Assembly (NCBI GenBank): GCA_964030785.1
Contig: OZ034975.1
Span: forward strand, 43,200,569 to 43,264,568
Length of the DNA stretch: 64,000 nt
Reading direction: 5' to 3'
Source: Siderastrea siderea
Lineage: Eukaryota > Cnidaria > Anthozoa > Scleractinia > Rhizangiidae
In this document: one piece after another, positions 9,636 through 22,249 of the stretch
Layout of the letters: each line of letters opens with the position of its first letter
Position numbering within the stretch: the stretch's first letter is position 1
Position numbers and translations under genes: made by a program
The notes under the pieces: generated by a model
What the model saw: only the letters and a program-made list of their open reading frames with translations
Database searches by the model: none
What the model was told of the DNA's origin: nothing

Positions 9636-12373
9636 TAACCTGCGATCAGGCTCTATTTTCGTTTCGCTCGGTGAAACATTCAGGCGGGACGGGCGAAACG
9701 AAAAATAGAGCCTGATACAATTCTTCTACGGAACGTCTGCCGCCCACTTTTTTTGATTGATTGACGTTCAACAAAACAGCCAATCAAAATTTCTTCTGCT
9801 TGCACGATCCTCGGTATGCAAATTTCCCATAACAGCAATTCGCAGAAAGTCACGTAAATGTCGGCAAAATAAGAAAATCATAGGCTACGATATATCTTCT
9901 AGGCACAAGTACTCAAATTTACACGATTGCTAACTTGAAGGTTCCGGTACAGTGTGTTGCCCAGTTCTCGTACACTTTAGTTTGTAATCGCTATATCTTT
10001 TCGTCTGTGAGATGAAAATTTCTGAAATTTCTTTGAAAGGTAGCCCATTTACTTACCTTCAATATATAAAACGATTGGCCGCTTGATCGACGTATGTTCA
10101 AAATTATGCCATTTTTCCCAAAACTCCTAAGTTGCCCAGTCTTCGTACACCTGGCCCAGTTTTCGTACATCGACAAAACAACATTTCTCCACGAAAATGC
10201 TCGACGCAAACTGATGTGTCAGCCACCCTGCCGAGTGCTTATCGTGTTTTCTCTTCGATTTGTGAATAAATATCGGCTTAGCGACCAATGTTTGGTGTAC
10301 AAAGCAAATGGTTATTCAGGAAGTGGATGTTTAATCGATCCTGCGGTGTTGATTTCTTGGTCCCTCACTTTTGGGCGGCTTTTCTTACGCTCAATCCACC
10401 GTCTCGTACGTCATTTACTGCCTTGGTAAACGTAATTGACAGGTTACTATTATGCGTATTACAACTGTTAAGAAAAGGCCTTTATAAGATTCGACGTTTT
10501 CCTTCCGTTTCCGCTTACGCCTATAGAATAGCAAACGCTTTACTTCCGTTTCCGCTTACGCTTGCTTCTCTTAGCTACTTTAGTAAATGTTTATTAGAAT
10601 CGCAACGGAGTGGGAAAAAATCGGTAAAACCGGTAAACTAACGATGTCAACATTCTATGCATAGACACCTACCTAAGTTAATTATTTGACGATTTAGATT
10701 GTTTGCGTGGGACTAAGTTTATTAAATATTCGTGACCTTTGCATGACCTGGATGTAAAGCGTCGCTGTTACACCACAACAAATACATGTAGTGTATCATA
10801 CTTTGCAAGTATTGTTGTATAATCTTTACTGCACTTGCGACTTATTAGTTTTCGAACAGTAAAGTTTAAAATTCAGTTCTTTAACTTATTTAAAAATAGG
10901 TTTTGAGAAAGGCGCAGCTAAGTGTACGAAAACTGGCACAGTAGGTCGAAATGTATGCGAAGATTCGCACCGCTAAAATTCAGGAGCAGTTAAATCTAAG
11001 CTGGCGTTGAAAGTTCTTCCATTCACTTTCATCTTTTATCTATCATCTGTCCAAAAATCATGAGGTTCCTTGCAAAATTACCTACAAAATGGGCTATTTG
11101 TTCATCTACAATACCTTTACTGTGCAGTGAAAAGTGCAAATATTAGCCGCTAAACTTTTACTCACCTCAAAAGAAATTGTCCGCACTGACCTGCATCTTC
11201 GTCAAAAAGCCCGGCGAAACCGGCAATTTATAGCTGAAATGTTCCTTTTATTTTTGGACTTCTTCGGTTGACGAAGATTTAAATGATCGACGAAAATAAT
11301 CAAATAAAGTTCTTTCTGTACGAAAACTGGGCCCGTACGAAAACTGGGCAACGTACTGTACTGTACATAATTGCTCTGTCTGAGCTGAAACTGAATGAAA
11401 ATTCAAAACACGACGAGGTTGTCATGTACCAAAATATGCTGCATGCTTGAATCATTTCCCATTTCAGGTGGTATCCGGAAATATTCTCTTCCCATTTGTC
11501 ACCGATTTTCTGCGTAAAAAACCTTGGGCAATTAAGAGAAATACCTTCAGTTTCATTCTTTATAGTAAAGATATAAATAAAACCGTTTATACGCAAAGGA
11601 GTATTTTGTAATTTAATTCGAGAAGTGATAAATATTTGAAATTAGCAGCGAATTTTATCTCTAAGCAGCAGCGAATTTTAAAACGAAGAACATTTATTAT
11701 AAAACTAGTCAGATCCTTTGATGTCAATGTCAGAGATCAATAAAACGACAGAAGTATTAAACAATGAATGAATAAACTGAAAATCGTTATTGCGACTTGA
11801 TTGCGGTTCTCGCCAAACATCAGTTTACCGTTAAGTTTACCGAATTATCGGTTGACTTGTTGATCATTCTTGGCGAAAGATACTTGCTCCTCTGCTGTTT
11901 GTTTTGTTTCGTAAAACGCGGAAACAGCCACTACTCTGTTCATGTTATCAATACTAGTTGAAAGCCGTCAAATGAAAATTCCGCGACACGATGCGATAAA
12001 ACGGAATAAATACTTCACTGTTGCTGTACTTCTCTGCTCCAGGTGAGAGACAGCTTGCGTCAAACCGAACGCCATTCTCAGGAGAGAAAGAAATAGTGAC
12101 AATTCTCCTAGAACGACGAGAATCTATTAGAGCAATACATTTTACTTCGGCAGACTTGTTCCTTGGTTGTTCCTTGGCGATGGCGATCGGATCGAAATTA
12201 CTTCCGTTGACAGCTCTATTGTTAAAGGGCCAATCAGATTGCGAGAATCCCGCGGCCAAAATTTGGCCGCCGACACGAACTCTTGTGAGAGATTGTATCA
12301 GGCCCTATTTTAGCGAGCGACCAACATAAGAGAATATGAGAGCGATGCTAAAATTCGGCCTGATCGCAGGTTA
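9636..12373. mobile_element. TAACCTGCGATCAGGC-family transposon, copy 1, 9-bp TSD
   Basis: The 16-bp terminal inverted repeat TAACCTGCGATCAGGC is present exactly at both ends. The direct repeat ATGCAACTT at 9627-9635 and 12374-12382 is a 9-bp target duplication. Each end continues into a hairpin closed by ATCAGGC/GCCTGAT. The element is 2738 bp, of which 9950-11358 is a later insertion. No transposase is recognisable, so it is non-autonomous. Copy 2 at 27267-28624 is its inverted, insertion-free counterpart. The 9-bp duplication is compatible with a Mutator-like origin (inference). Confidence 0.92.
9950..11358. mobile_element. Tc1/mariner-like non-autonomous element nested in copy 1
   Basis: Termini CAGTGTGTTGCCCAG and CTGGGCAACGTACTG lie inside a TA duplication (9948-9949 and 11359-11360). 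CAGT ends with TA targets are typical of Tc1/mariner. Copies of GCCCAGTTTTCGTAC or its complement recur near 9960, 10131, 10150, 10923, 11318 and 11333, like subterminal transposase sites. The corresponding position in copy 2 (about 28310) is an empty site. No transposase ORF is visible. Confidence 0.8.
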
Positions 12374-12438
12374 ATGCAACTTATGCAGTTGCGAAAAGAA
12401 AGCCTGATTTTTTCAACTTCTTCTTTAGATTTATTTAA

Positions 12439-12836
12439 GACGGAATCCATTAGGAAATTGAGTAATTTTAATTTTCAGTGGACAAAAACCTTGTACTAGA
12501 ATAATTTAAAGCATATCGCATTCCTTTTTACATTTTTGGAGAGCTATGGATGTAATTTGTTATCTGTAATAACCCCAAAGACAATTTCTTATGGGAGCCC
12601 GAGAAAATAAATTTCAAATTTCACAAAATGAAATCTTACGCATAAAAATTTATCTATTTTACCCGTGTTTACACAATTCCTTTGAAATTTGAAATTTAAT
12701 TTCACGGGCTCCGTTAAGAAATTGTCTTTGGTGTTATTACAGACAACTAATTACGTCTATAGATGCGATAAACTTTAAATTATTCTGGTACAAGGTTTTT
12801 GTCCACTGTTTACTCGATTTCCTGATGGATTCCATC
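12439..12836. mobile_element. Palindromic MITE with TTAA target site
   Basis: Arms 12439-12597 and 12711-12836 are inverted copies, sharing for example GGACAAAAACCTTGTAC and CAAAGACAATTTCTTA. TTAA flanks both sides (12435-12438, 12837-12840), as in piggyBac or Kolobok insertions. No ORF of note. Confidence 0.8.
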
Positions 12837-13362
12837 TTAATTTATTTTCTAGCTTACTATCAACAGAGATTTTAACAAACTCTTACAGAATCACCCAAAA
12901 TTTATCAAACTGAACAAAACAAGAAAATGATCTGTGAAAACACAACAAGTACAAGTTACTAGTAGTTCTATCTGACAAACCAAAAGGATGCAATATGCTG
13001 TCCTCGTGAGAAAGGATAATAAACACAATCATCAAATGCAAAACTTTAACTCTAAAATGATACCTGTCTGTGAAAAGAGCGGGAAAATCCTTGCTTGAAT
13101 GGAAAATGGGAATTATAAATACCAAAAGTTATTCTCCAGCAATAATACATGCAATGTTTATAAACACTGGAGTACAAAATACAAGTCTATTATGCAAAAC
13201 AAATTTGGGCCACTTAAATAAACAAGTTTTTGTCGTAACTTCTATGTTATTTCCCGGAGTTCCTAGCAAACAGCTAGTTTTACCATACGCTCCACGAAAG
13301 GAGAGCCGTCTCTTTTTCTGTGGTCACAAACTGTACTTTTCAAAATCTCCCTTGCTTTTTTC

Positions 13363-14264
13363 TCACTCGCCAGCAGCCGACTCACGGATGAACTCCGACT
13401 TCAGACAAACCCCGCAACATTTTCCATCACAAGACCTACCCCGGCAACCTCCCCGTTTGGTATCGAACCAAGCGCACATGTAACATTTAGGCACTGTCAA
13501 GTTGTTGACCTTTAGAGGCCATTTTTCATCGAATACCTTTCGTAAATTTCGTTGTGCTTGCTTTCGGTTAAACTTCTTTTTCTTGAAACTGGGACGAAGA
13601 TCTCCATCGGAGTCCTCGTCCTGGTTGTCTTCCATGCGGTTCGCTCCTCGCCCGTCAATGCACATCGGGTATTCGCCATTTTGGGAAATATCGTCAGAAA
13701 CTCCTTCGAACTCTATAACATGCTCCCAGCACGCGCCAAAGTCGTACTCATAATCCAGGAAACGGTTTTTCTCGTTAAAGACGTCATACAGCTTGTTCGC
13801 TCATCTAGAATCCGCTCGTCAGGGATGGCGAAGAAGAAACGCGGGAGAATGTCCGAATGGCGTAACAAAATGCTCTTCGCCGTGCCACTTTCCGTCACCG
13901 TGTCATTTTCTTCTGATTCAGGCTCCAATTTATTCAAAGGTTTGTCGATTGGTCTGGTTTCGCCATCTTCTTCAATGCCATATTCGATGTCCTTGCCGTT
14001 GGAGTCCTTGGACCTGAAATTATGGAGGTGATAGCCTTCCCAGCCAAAGATTTCTTGGATAACGATGTGTAGTCCATAAAGCGAGAAATTCTCTGGAACA
14101 ATCACTCTTCGCCAGCGTCCATCCTTGTCTCCACAGTGGTAATCAAAAAGAGTAATCTTCAACTTGTACAAAAGGTTTGGGTCAGAAGAAGACGGATTAC
14201 CGGTATTTGAAGACAGCTGAGAAGAACTCTGTCGCCGCAGAACTCGTGGCCATTTTAATTTCAC
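13363..14264 (-). pseudogene. pRiA4b ORF3-like protein with Cys-rich C-terminus, one frameshift
   Basis: The frame from 14264 encodes a pRiA4b ORF-3-like domain (PF07929 type): YKLKITLFDY, then RRVIVPENFSLYGLHIVIQE and FGWEGYHLHNF. At about 13785-13800 the homology moves to another frame, which reads DYEYDFGACWEH and EYPMCIDGRG, the usual second half of this family, and stays open to 13363. One single-base indel explains the break. The tail holds a cluster of eight cysteines (CYMC...CRGRSC...CCGVC) that may bind zinc. The domain is best known from bacteria, where it is found in plasmid and mobile-element passenger proteins. No introns are seen. It could be a recently broken gene or a live gene with a base-call error. 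Confidence 0.75.
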
Positions 14265-15850
14265 ACCTTCGCTCAGTGTCCAGCGTCACGTGATCATATG
14301 GCGGGAAAACCCTGAGAAAAATAGAAAGTTGGCGTGCAAGGCAAGGCGTGGTTCCGGAAAACAGGAATTCAGGATTGGGAATTGTTAATCAGCTTATTTA
14401 TTTATTTGAAATATTTAGAAATTTAATATGGGTCACAAACTGGAGGAATCTACTTTTTGTGCTCTTTTCAGTCCTTCTACCTTTTACGGATGGATAGACC
14501 TTTTTCTGTCTTTGCATCTTACCAAAACACAGACAAAATAGTTTCTTCTCATTTTCTCGCGTTAGTGATAGAGGGGAAATAAGTGTGAACTTGCTAATTT
14601 CCTCTCGTTTTTGGGCACACGGTAGCCGTGCGATTAACCAATTCGCTAGCTATTTGGCAGACTATTAGAGGTCCGGCTTTAGTCTGTTCTCAAACATTGT
14701 TCTCGATTGCTCAATTGATCCTTAACACCTTTTAAAATTAACAAACTAAATATAATCAAATATTAAGACAAAATGAGTCACTATGTGTAGTGCGCATAGT
14801 GATAGTGTTGTTATCTTTTTTTAGGAGAATCTTTAACCAGAGCTACAGATTTCTTGATTTTGGCACTAAAGATGAAAGCGAATCGATGCTACTTAGAGTG
14901 GCCTTATTAAGTTCTCTACTGTGACACCCATAATACGACCTTACATTAACATGCATCGATGCAATACAGGGTCGGAATAAACGGTCTTCAAATAAGGAAT
15001 TAAAGGCAATCAGCTTTTTCGTTTAAAAAAGTAGTCGTCATAATGTGTGGTCGTTTTAACGGATTGGTCGTACAACAGGGCTCCACTTTATGTATATAGA
15101 ACTTCGCAAGCGTCTTAATTGCAACGCCAAGGAAAACGTCATTTTAAAAATGACTTCCCAGTCTTTGAAATTTCTTCGCGATTATTTCTACTGGTTCAAT
15201 CTGACTTCCGCTCAGGTTGTCGAAACGTCAGTCAGTGTCACCACAAACAGTCCTTCTCAGGACTACACCGTCTCGGATGATCATATTTCACCCACATATG
15301 TGTGGCTTTAATTGTCTTTCCCTTCATGGGTGTGCGTTAATTGATGACAGGTGTTGTTTTCCTCTTTTTTTCTTAAATTGTAAATTACAGCCTGGATTCC
15401 CTTTCAAATAGAGCGAAAACAATAACAACAACCACAAAGATGTAACACTTGTTTGCTTAATTTCAGGAGTTTGGAAAACCTAACCAAACAAAAAACTTTA
15501 AGGGGACGTTTTACTACGAACACTTCATTATAAATAGGGCAAAATTCCGGCAAAACGAAAAATTTCATTGTGAAATAATTGTCAAAGACGACAATATCGA
15601 GAAAAATTCCATCACATGATCAGTCGTAATTGGCAGCACAAAAACTATGTTTTTAATTACTTAACTGATGGGTAATTATTTCACCGGTAATTATATATTG
15701 ATAAATATTTCATAATTAGCCGCGGGGAGTTCTCCGACGCAGTTAGCTTGTCAAAAACATGGTAATTTTTCTAAACCGGTTATTACAGGGAGCGATTGAA
15801 AGCAACAATTTACTATCACTGGTTAAAAGAAAAAATGCACAGGAAATCAT
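14265..15850. other. Intergenic between the pRiA4b-like and LRRC74A-like genes
   Basis: AT-rich and without supported genes. A segment at about 15150-15300 contains GGTTGTCGAAACGTCAGTCA, a dispersed-repeat-like core. The distal part is upstream of the LRRC74A-like ATG. Confidence 0.45.
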
Positions 15851-15900
15851 TCACTGTTCATTGACTGCACTTGAACTTCGTGAGTTCTTGAGTCAACGAC

Positions 15901-17349
15901 ATGGATCGCGTAACAAGAAACCCTGTAGCTGGAAAAACTGAGTTCTTAAGCAAAGCACGAAAAAGTAAAGAGAATGGTACAAGTTTTGACTTAATAAGTT
16001 CCGATGGAAATAACAGTGATGAGTACGACACGGATTTAGAAGAACAATTCAATGAAGAAAACGACTTTCATAAAACACAAGAGGAGATATATCTGCAAAC
16101 GTGTAGACAGCTTGATATTCCGCCAGTTTCAAAATTTTTAAGAGAGCTTTGTAGTGACGCAGTTGATTTACAACATTATGGCATTGGAGATAATGGCGTT
16201 GTAGCTGTTGCGGCTGCATTGGCACGAAACATAACGGTTACAAAATTGAATCTTCACGATAACAGTTTATCGCATGTTGGAGCTAAAGCCCTCGCCGAGA
16301 TGCTGAAGGACAACTGCTTTATTTCCAAGCTTGATGTTTCGGAAAATCGATTAGGAATTAAAGGAGTTGAAAGCATTGGTGAAATGTTGAGTGAGAATAT
16401 TGCGCTGCAAAGTTTAGGTTTAGAAAATTGCGGATTGCACGAGAGGGATATTCACAAGCTTCTAACACCTTGTAGGATTCAGCTGCGTGTTCTAAATCTG
16501 AAAGGCAACGAACTTGGTGATGAAGGTGCAATGATAGTCGGATCGTTCATAAGCCGTAATAGCTCACTAGAGGATTTGGACCTTAGCTGGAATGCAATTC
16601 ATCTACAAGGAGTCGCTGCCTTAGCAAAAGGACTCAAAGCTAATGGATCTCTGCGAAGTCTGTATCTCTCAAGGAACAGTATTTTAAACGAAGGAGCTGT
16701 CGAAATAGGAGAGGTTCTGGCCATTAACAGATCTCTGAAGGTTCTGGACGTGAGCAACTGCGCGTTTAACGTGATTGGAGCCGACGCAATATCCGAAGGC
16801 TTGTGCAACAACGCAACTTTAGAAACCCTCAAGATTGGTCGAAATCTCTTCCACGACTATGGCGTCTACAAACTCTTCAAAGAAATCAGGAAAAATTCTT
16901 CGAGCGCTTTAAAGGAATTAGACATGGAGGACACTACTCTAGACCAGGCATGCGTACAAGAGCTTGAAATGTTGATTCAAGAAAGACCGGGGTTCCAATG
17001 CCTTCATGGCACTGTTGTCAAGGGAGGAGCCTTAACAAAGCTACCCTCGTTGTTGAGACGAAAAGGTTCCAAAACATCCGTTGTTGTGCAAAAATTCCTG
17101 TCCTTTGTCAACAGTCGAGGTTGGAGGCTTATAGACTTGTTCAGGATCATCACTAGAAATGACTTTAGTGCTCTTAGAATGACGGTGGATAGGGAAGGCT
17201 TTGTACAAGGACTCTTCAAGCTTGGAGTTCCTCTGAGGAAAGTACAACTCGACGAGTTGTTCGACATCCTTGATGTTGATGAAGATGGCGTGGTGAGGTT
17301 TCAGGAGTTTGTAGCTATGAAACAACAAACTAAAGAGCCTGGTGTTTGA
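15901..17349 (+). CDS. LRRC74A: LRRC74A-like LRR protein with C-terminal EF-hand, copy 1 (intact)
   Basis: Intronless 482-residue protein. An acidic N-terminal segment (residues 34-55) is followed by the EEIYLQTCRQLDIPPVSKFL block that starts LRRC74 proteins. About eight ribonuclease-inhibitor-type leucine-rich repeats of 28 residues follow (about 85-340; for example LTKLNLHDNSL-type, LEDLDLSWNAI, LKVLDVSNCAF). The C-terminal region has a helical segment and an EF-hand loop DVDEDGVVRFQE with Asp at 1, 3 and 5, Gly at 6 and Glu at 12, so calcium binding is plausible. Vertebrate LRRC74 proteins have a similar order but poorly understood function. The ATG at 15901 opens the frame after the sequence also conserved upstream of the duplicate at 45197. 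A and B types of vertebrate LRRC74 are not separated here. NLRC3-like names may be applied because of the LRR type, but there is no NACHT domain. Confidence 0.88.
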   Translation: MDRVTRNPVAGKTEFLSKARKSKENGTSFDLISSDGNNSDEYDTDLEEQFNEENDFHKTQEEIYLQTCRQLDIPPVSKFLRELCSDAVDLQHYGIGDNGVVAVAAALARNITVTKLNLHDNSLSHVGAKALAEMLKDNCFISKLDVSENRLGIKGVESIGEMLSENIALQSLGLENCGLHERDIHKLLTPCRIQLRVLNLKGNELGDEGAMIVGSFISRNSSLEDLDLSWNAIHLQGVAALAKGLKANGSLRSLYLSRNSILNEGAVEIGEVLAINRSLKVLDVSNCAFNVIGADAISEGLCNNATLETLKIGRNLFHDYGVYKLFKEIRKNSSSALKELDMEDTTLDQACVQELEMLIQERPGFQCLHGTVVKGGALTKLPSLLRRKGSKTSVVVQKFLSFVNSRGWRLIDLFRIITRNDFSALRMTVDREGFVQGLFKLGVPLRKVQLDELFDILDVDEDGVVRFQEFVAMKQQTKEPGV

Positions 17350-17657
17350 AAAACGGAAGAGGATTACCTTCTAAGGGTCACCATGTACCCCAAGTCCCCA
17401 AGTATTATGCAACCTACTAAGTGTGTTTTCTTTTGAAGTGGCTATGTGACGAATTTTTAATATTAATTTAAGAAGCCAAAAAAAGAAAAAAAATGTTCTT
17501 ATATTGATGAAAATTTAAAATAATGGTCCAGCTTTGTTTAGAAACCACTCTACTAGTGCACTGAAACTGCAAATAAGTGCCTTTGGCCACGGATGGCTAC
17601 GATGGAAACGAATAACAACTTGAAAAATTAATCGGGCTACTGTTTTTGAAGTTTTTT

Positions 17658-18045
17658 CCCCGGGGGGTACTCGCTTATATAAGCTATATAGGTATGTGCA
17701 GCGCCAAAGGGTATGGTTTTTGAGCCTTTTTGGTCTGAAATAGGGTATAGATTTGACCATTTTGGTCTGAAATAAGGTGAGGCTTGTGCACTCTGATATG
17801 GGATCTGGTATGGTTCTTACAAGAAGCTATTTTTTTAAATTTATTTTCTTCTCCAAAGAGCGGCATAATGTTTGATTAACGTTGGGAATTTGAAGCCCTT
17901 CTTAAATGTTTACGCAAACGAAAAAGGGTTACGGTCTGGTCTGAAATAGGGTAGGGAAAATCACATAATGTGGTCTGAAATAGGGTAAGGGTTTCCAGAA
18001 GCGCACCGCACACCCCACCCAAATCTTCGGGAAGTACCCCCCGGG
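17658..18045. mobile_element. MITE with CCCGGGGGGTACT termini
   Basis: Ends CCCGGGGGGTACT and AGTACCCCCCGGG are inverted repeats. The interior contains repeats of GGTCTGAAATAGGGTA. The paralogous position in the duplicate (about 46930) lacks it, giving a natural empty site and dating it after the duplication or to loss from the other copy. A partial relative is seen at about 37996-38060. Confidence 0.85.
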
Positions 18046-18699
18046 ATGTTTTGCTCATTTTGAACGAAAACCATTACGGAACTGATTATCTTTTGTTCTC
18101 CTTTCAAGAGTTCACTTCATATCTTCCTCTTGTAGCTCAGTGAAGACCATTTTAATTAAATATAAGAAAATGTTTTTAGTCTTGATTTTGCTAGAATTTT
18201 TACCACTAGATATAAAATTACCCACGACTAGCCCCGTACAGTTTTGGTCAATATTCGCTACTACAGAATATACATGGCATTTTCATAACAAAAACAAAAA
18301 CAACAACAACCTTTAATTTTGTTAGGTAAGCCAAGCTTTAATCGTGTGCTTTGCTTGCGGAGTAGCCGGAAGAACCAGCCCCACCAAGCTGTCAAGAATA
18401 CTTGTATTCACGTAAATACTAAAAACGCTAAATCGAGAGCTCATTCAAAAGGTGAACAACAATGTACGATCATGTTATTAACGAAAACAGCTACTGATAT
18501 AACCGGCTACATATCTCAAGCCGGGTTTAAATAACCTCTTCTGAAAAAAAAAACACAAACACACACACAAAAAAAAACGAGGACACAACATGGCATTCCC
18601 AGGTCGTCAAGGTTACTTTGGATGTCACATAACAAGTAACATTACTTATTTATGCTGCTATAAGACATACCACGTTTTGCAAGTCATGTAACCTCTAAG

Positions 18700-21600
18700 C
18701 AGCATGGTGGTGTCCCCTGCCTCGCGTCCAGGAAACTTTGGATAACTTGGAGGGGTAACACTCCGTTTCCTACTCTCGATTAAGGGAAAGCGTACCACCA
18801 AGGTACTATTAGTCCTGACAATCGCCAACTTACAGCCTTCATTACACCATGGGGACCTACGAGTAGACCCGAATACCGTTCCGGTTAACTAACGCCCTAG
18901 CTTGTTTCATGGAGAGCTGTCTGGAGGGGCTACGTGATGAGATTTGCATACCCTATTTAGACAACATCATCGTCTTCAGTCGTTCGTTTGAAGAACATGT
19001 TAAACATCTCAGAAAGGTACTTCGACGACCCCAATTTAAAGGGGTACGTGAAGTTAAAGCCTCCGAAATAGAAGTTGTTTCAGCGAGAAGTACGCTACTT
19101 GGGACGCATTGTATTGGAACAAGGATACCGCCGAGACCCAGCTAATGTCGAAGCAGTTACAAAACTGAAGGACTCAAAACCCGAATGTCTGAGTGATGTT
19201 CGAAAGTTGTTAGGCCTGATGGAGTGTTATCGTCGTTACACACCAGACTTTGCGCGTGTTGCTAAACCACTTTTTGACCTGCTAAAGGATGGTAACGAAA
19301 AAGTTAAAAAGACTCGATCTACACCAAACAGTAGGCGTAAGGACCAGTTGTCATCTAAGACACCTGTCAATTGCACTAAACAATATCAACAAACAAAAGA
19401 TCACCTCATCACCTGTTTCGTTCAATCAACCATCTTGGCATATCCAGACTACAACCAACCATTCGTTCTCCATTCAGACGCCTCAACTGATCGGCTAGGT
19501 GCTGTTCTTCACCAACGAGAAAATGGCACTATGCGCGTTATTGGCTATGGATCCAAGACTTTGACTTCAGCCGGGAAGGGTTTCCATTTACATGCTGGTA
19601 AACTCGAGTTCCTGGCTCTAAAATGAACGACATGTGAACAATTTCGCGATTATCTCTTCTATTTCCAAGGGTTTACAGTTTACACAGACAACAACCCCTT
19701 GGCATGTATATTGAAATCGACCCGCCTCAATGCCACTGGACACCACTGGAAGAAACTGCCGCTTTCCGATGCGACATCAAATACAGGCCTGGAAAAGCAA
19801 ATGGTGACGCCATGCCCTCTCCAGAATGCCACGGGACATCAACAATTTTATGGACCATTGCACAGGAGTTACTTCTCAAGAAACGATAAGGTCTTAAGTC
19901 AATATGATGGAATCTCAGCTAAAGGATGATGTCGCATGGATATCCTCGGTGACCATGAACATTGAGCTTGTTGACCCGGATATCCAGAATGCAGAAGAGT
20001 TCAGTCTCACTGACGTACTAAGAGTAAGTTGCGAACAACTACGATATGACCAACGAGGGGATCGAGATGATGGAAGAGTAGTAGCTTACAAGAGGAAAGC
20101 GAAAAGATCCACAAAATTGCAACGAATAAGAGAAACAGAAGGTACAAGAGTCCTTGTGCGGGAATGGAACCGAATCACATTGGGTGAAAACCACATCTTA
20201 CAAAGAAGGAAAGGAGACAAACCTCAGCTTGTGTTAGCACAGAAGTATCGCCGTATAGTATCGCCGTATAGTCCTCCACAAAGAAATGGGTCTCCAGCGT
20301 TCCAGTCTAGTGTTCCAACTTGCTCAGGATAGATTTTTATGGCCACGAATGCAACGGGATATAGAACTTTACTGTACAAAAGGCTGCAGTTGTTTGAAAC
20401 AGAGGAGGCCCAACTGTGCTGACCGAGCACCCCTACAGCATCTTACCTCCTCAACTCCATTTGAACTAATATCGTTCGATTTTTTGCATTTAGAACCCAG
20501 TAGTGGAGAATCTGAATGTGTACTTGTCATAATTGATCATTTTACAAGATATGCACCAGCATTCTGTACCAAGATCGAGTCAGCCCCTACAACTGCAGAC
20601 AAATTGTTTAATGACTTTATCCCCCGCTTTGGAAGCCCTAGCCGGATTCACCACGACCAAGGCCGAGAATTTGAAAACAAGCTATTTCATACCTTGGGAA
20701 AATACTGTGGAACAATTCGCACTCGCACAACCCTATTTCATTTTCAGGGGAACGGCCAGGCAGAGCGATTCAATCAAACCCTCCTTCCCATGCTACGCAC
20801 GCTGCTGACATCACAGAAATCTCGATGGAAGGACCATGTTAACAGGATGGTTCATGGCTACGACCGTACGAGGAATGACGCAACAGGGTAATCACCATTC
20901 GTCTTGTTATTTGGTCGCCACCCAAGAATTCCTGTGGACCTAATGTTCGACTGGGATCAGTCCTTCACGCCTACCAGCGTCCAGAGTATGCAAAAAAGTG
21001 GAAAACTGTCATGACGGAGGCTTACCAACTGACACAGCAGCGTTTGCAGGAACTGGCCGCTAAGAATAAGGAGCGGTATGATCGCAGAACCAATGCAGTC
21101 TTGATGTAAACGAGCAGAAACTGGAACTAGCAAATCGCACGTGGTCAATTGTAGCAAATTGCACGTGATATGTAATTTTACGGATTTGTTTTTGACTTGA
21201 ACAGAACTCGGTGAACTAGGTGGACAGAAAAGATTATCTCGGAAAATCTCTGGTACTCTAAGGTACATCTGTTTTCGGATTTCAGTCTAAGCAATTGTCA
21301 TCTTGTAATCTCGGAGTATCTACGAATTGTCATTAAAGGGTATGGTCTTTACAACACAGCTGCACTTGAACCTGGTGACAGAGTCCTAGTCCGCAACCTC
21401 AGTGAAAGGGGTGGACCTGGCAAACTCAAGGCAAATTGGGAAGACCGTGTACATGTAGCGAGAAAAAAAAAAGGGCAACCTCCCAGTGTGTGAAGTTCAA
21501 CCAGACAACTACGACGGTCTCACAAGGACGGTTCACAGGAGCCTGCTGCCGCCTTGCGACTTTTTACCAGTGGAACAACCAGCCCCCACTGCTGTCTATT

Positions 21601-21972
21601 CACGTACAGAACCAAGCCTCCTTCAGCAAAACAGCAACCCAAATGATTCAAGCGACAGTGACATGCAGTGAGGCTGAGATCGACCCAGATCTGTCTGGGG
21701 CACATCCGTTTTCCCGCAGGAACAGGACAGATGTGCCGAGTGGGCAGGCCCTTTCTAGTACGGCAGATGAAACACCACCTGGATGGCAACGACTCAGGGA
21801 CAGAGCCGACCGCCAAGACGCATTACTTACAATAGCGTGGGCCAGCCGTCAGTGTATGCTTGCACAGCTTTTAACCCGCAGACCCTATGACCGTGTCGCT
21901 GTGGAGTACAGTTCCGATCACCTGTCCGTATCCAGTTGTCTCGTCATATCACAGTTGGCCTGGTTCAGCTAA
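18700..21972 (+). mobile_element. Ty3/gypsy LTR-retrotransposon remnant (pol), no LTRs seen
   Basis: A 5'-truncated pol in several frames. RT is the YLDNIIVFSRSFEEH block near 18955 (second Asp of the usual YLDD is Asn). A connection segment (LGLMECYRRYTPDFARV) and RNase H with HSDAS follow at 19180-19720. The integrase core spans 20330-20890 with D (SFDFLHLE), D (HHDQG) and E (AERFN). The C-terminal integrase segment (PGDRVLVRNLSERGG) resumes near 21375 after a roughly 240-bp unrelated insertion (about 21105-21345). Frameshifts and stops, for example at 19626 and 20889, show it is dead. It begins right at the end of the LRRC74 duplication. Confidence 0.88.
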
Positions 21973-22249
21973 CTGGCCGACCCCTTGGTGTTTAACACCA
22001 TTCATGTTACCAAGTTGGATGCCTCACACAGTACCCATGATGAATCAGTGAAAGACTGCGATGTTTATAGACAATTCAGGGGCGTTCCTGCCTTTACGCG
22101 TAAAACGCAAATGCGTACCAGAATTTTCTCTCGCTAATATGATTTTTCTTAATTTACCGGTTATAGCACAGGAGAAATGGAAAATTCATATAGATGAAGT
22201 GATAAGGTAAAGTTGTGCAATTTCGATACTGACAGTTTCTTCATCACTG

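Larger units (their letters stand above)
15850..18690 (+). repeat. Segmental duplication, left copy (matches 45140-47513)
   Basis: The LRRC74A-like gene plus about 1.3 kb downstream is repeated at 45140-47513 in the same orientation. Both end near the shared CATACCACGTTTTG motif. The left copy alone carries the 388-bp element at 17658-18045. Confidence 0.88.

Noticed and set aside
13552..14031. 159-codon plus-strand frame
   Set aside because: Antisense shadow of the pRiA4b-like gene.
15901..17349. NLR immune receptor
   Set aside because: LRRs resemble NLRC3, but there is no NACHT, CARD or TIR; the EF-hand and N-terminal block fit LRRC74.
21436..21972. 178-codon frame as an envelope-like gene
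   Set aside because: It runs over the gypsy integrase C-terminus in a mixed frame and has no signal peptide or TM segment.
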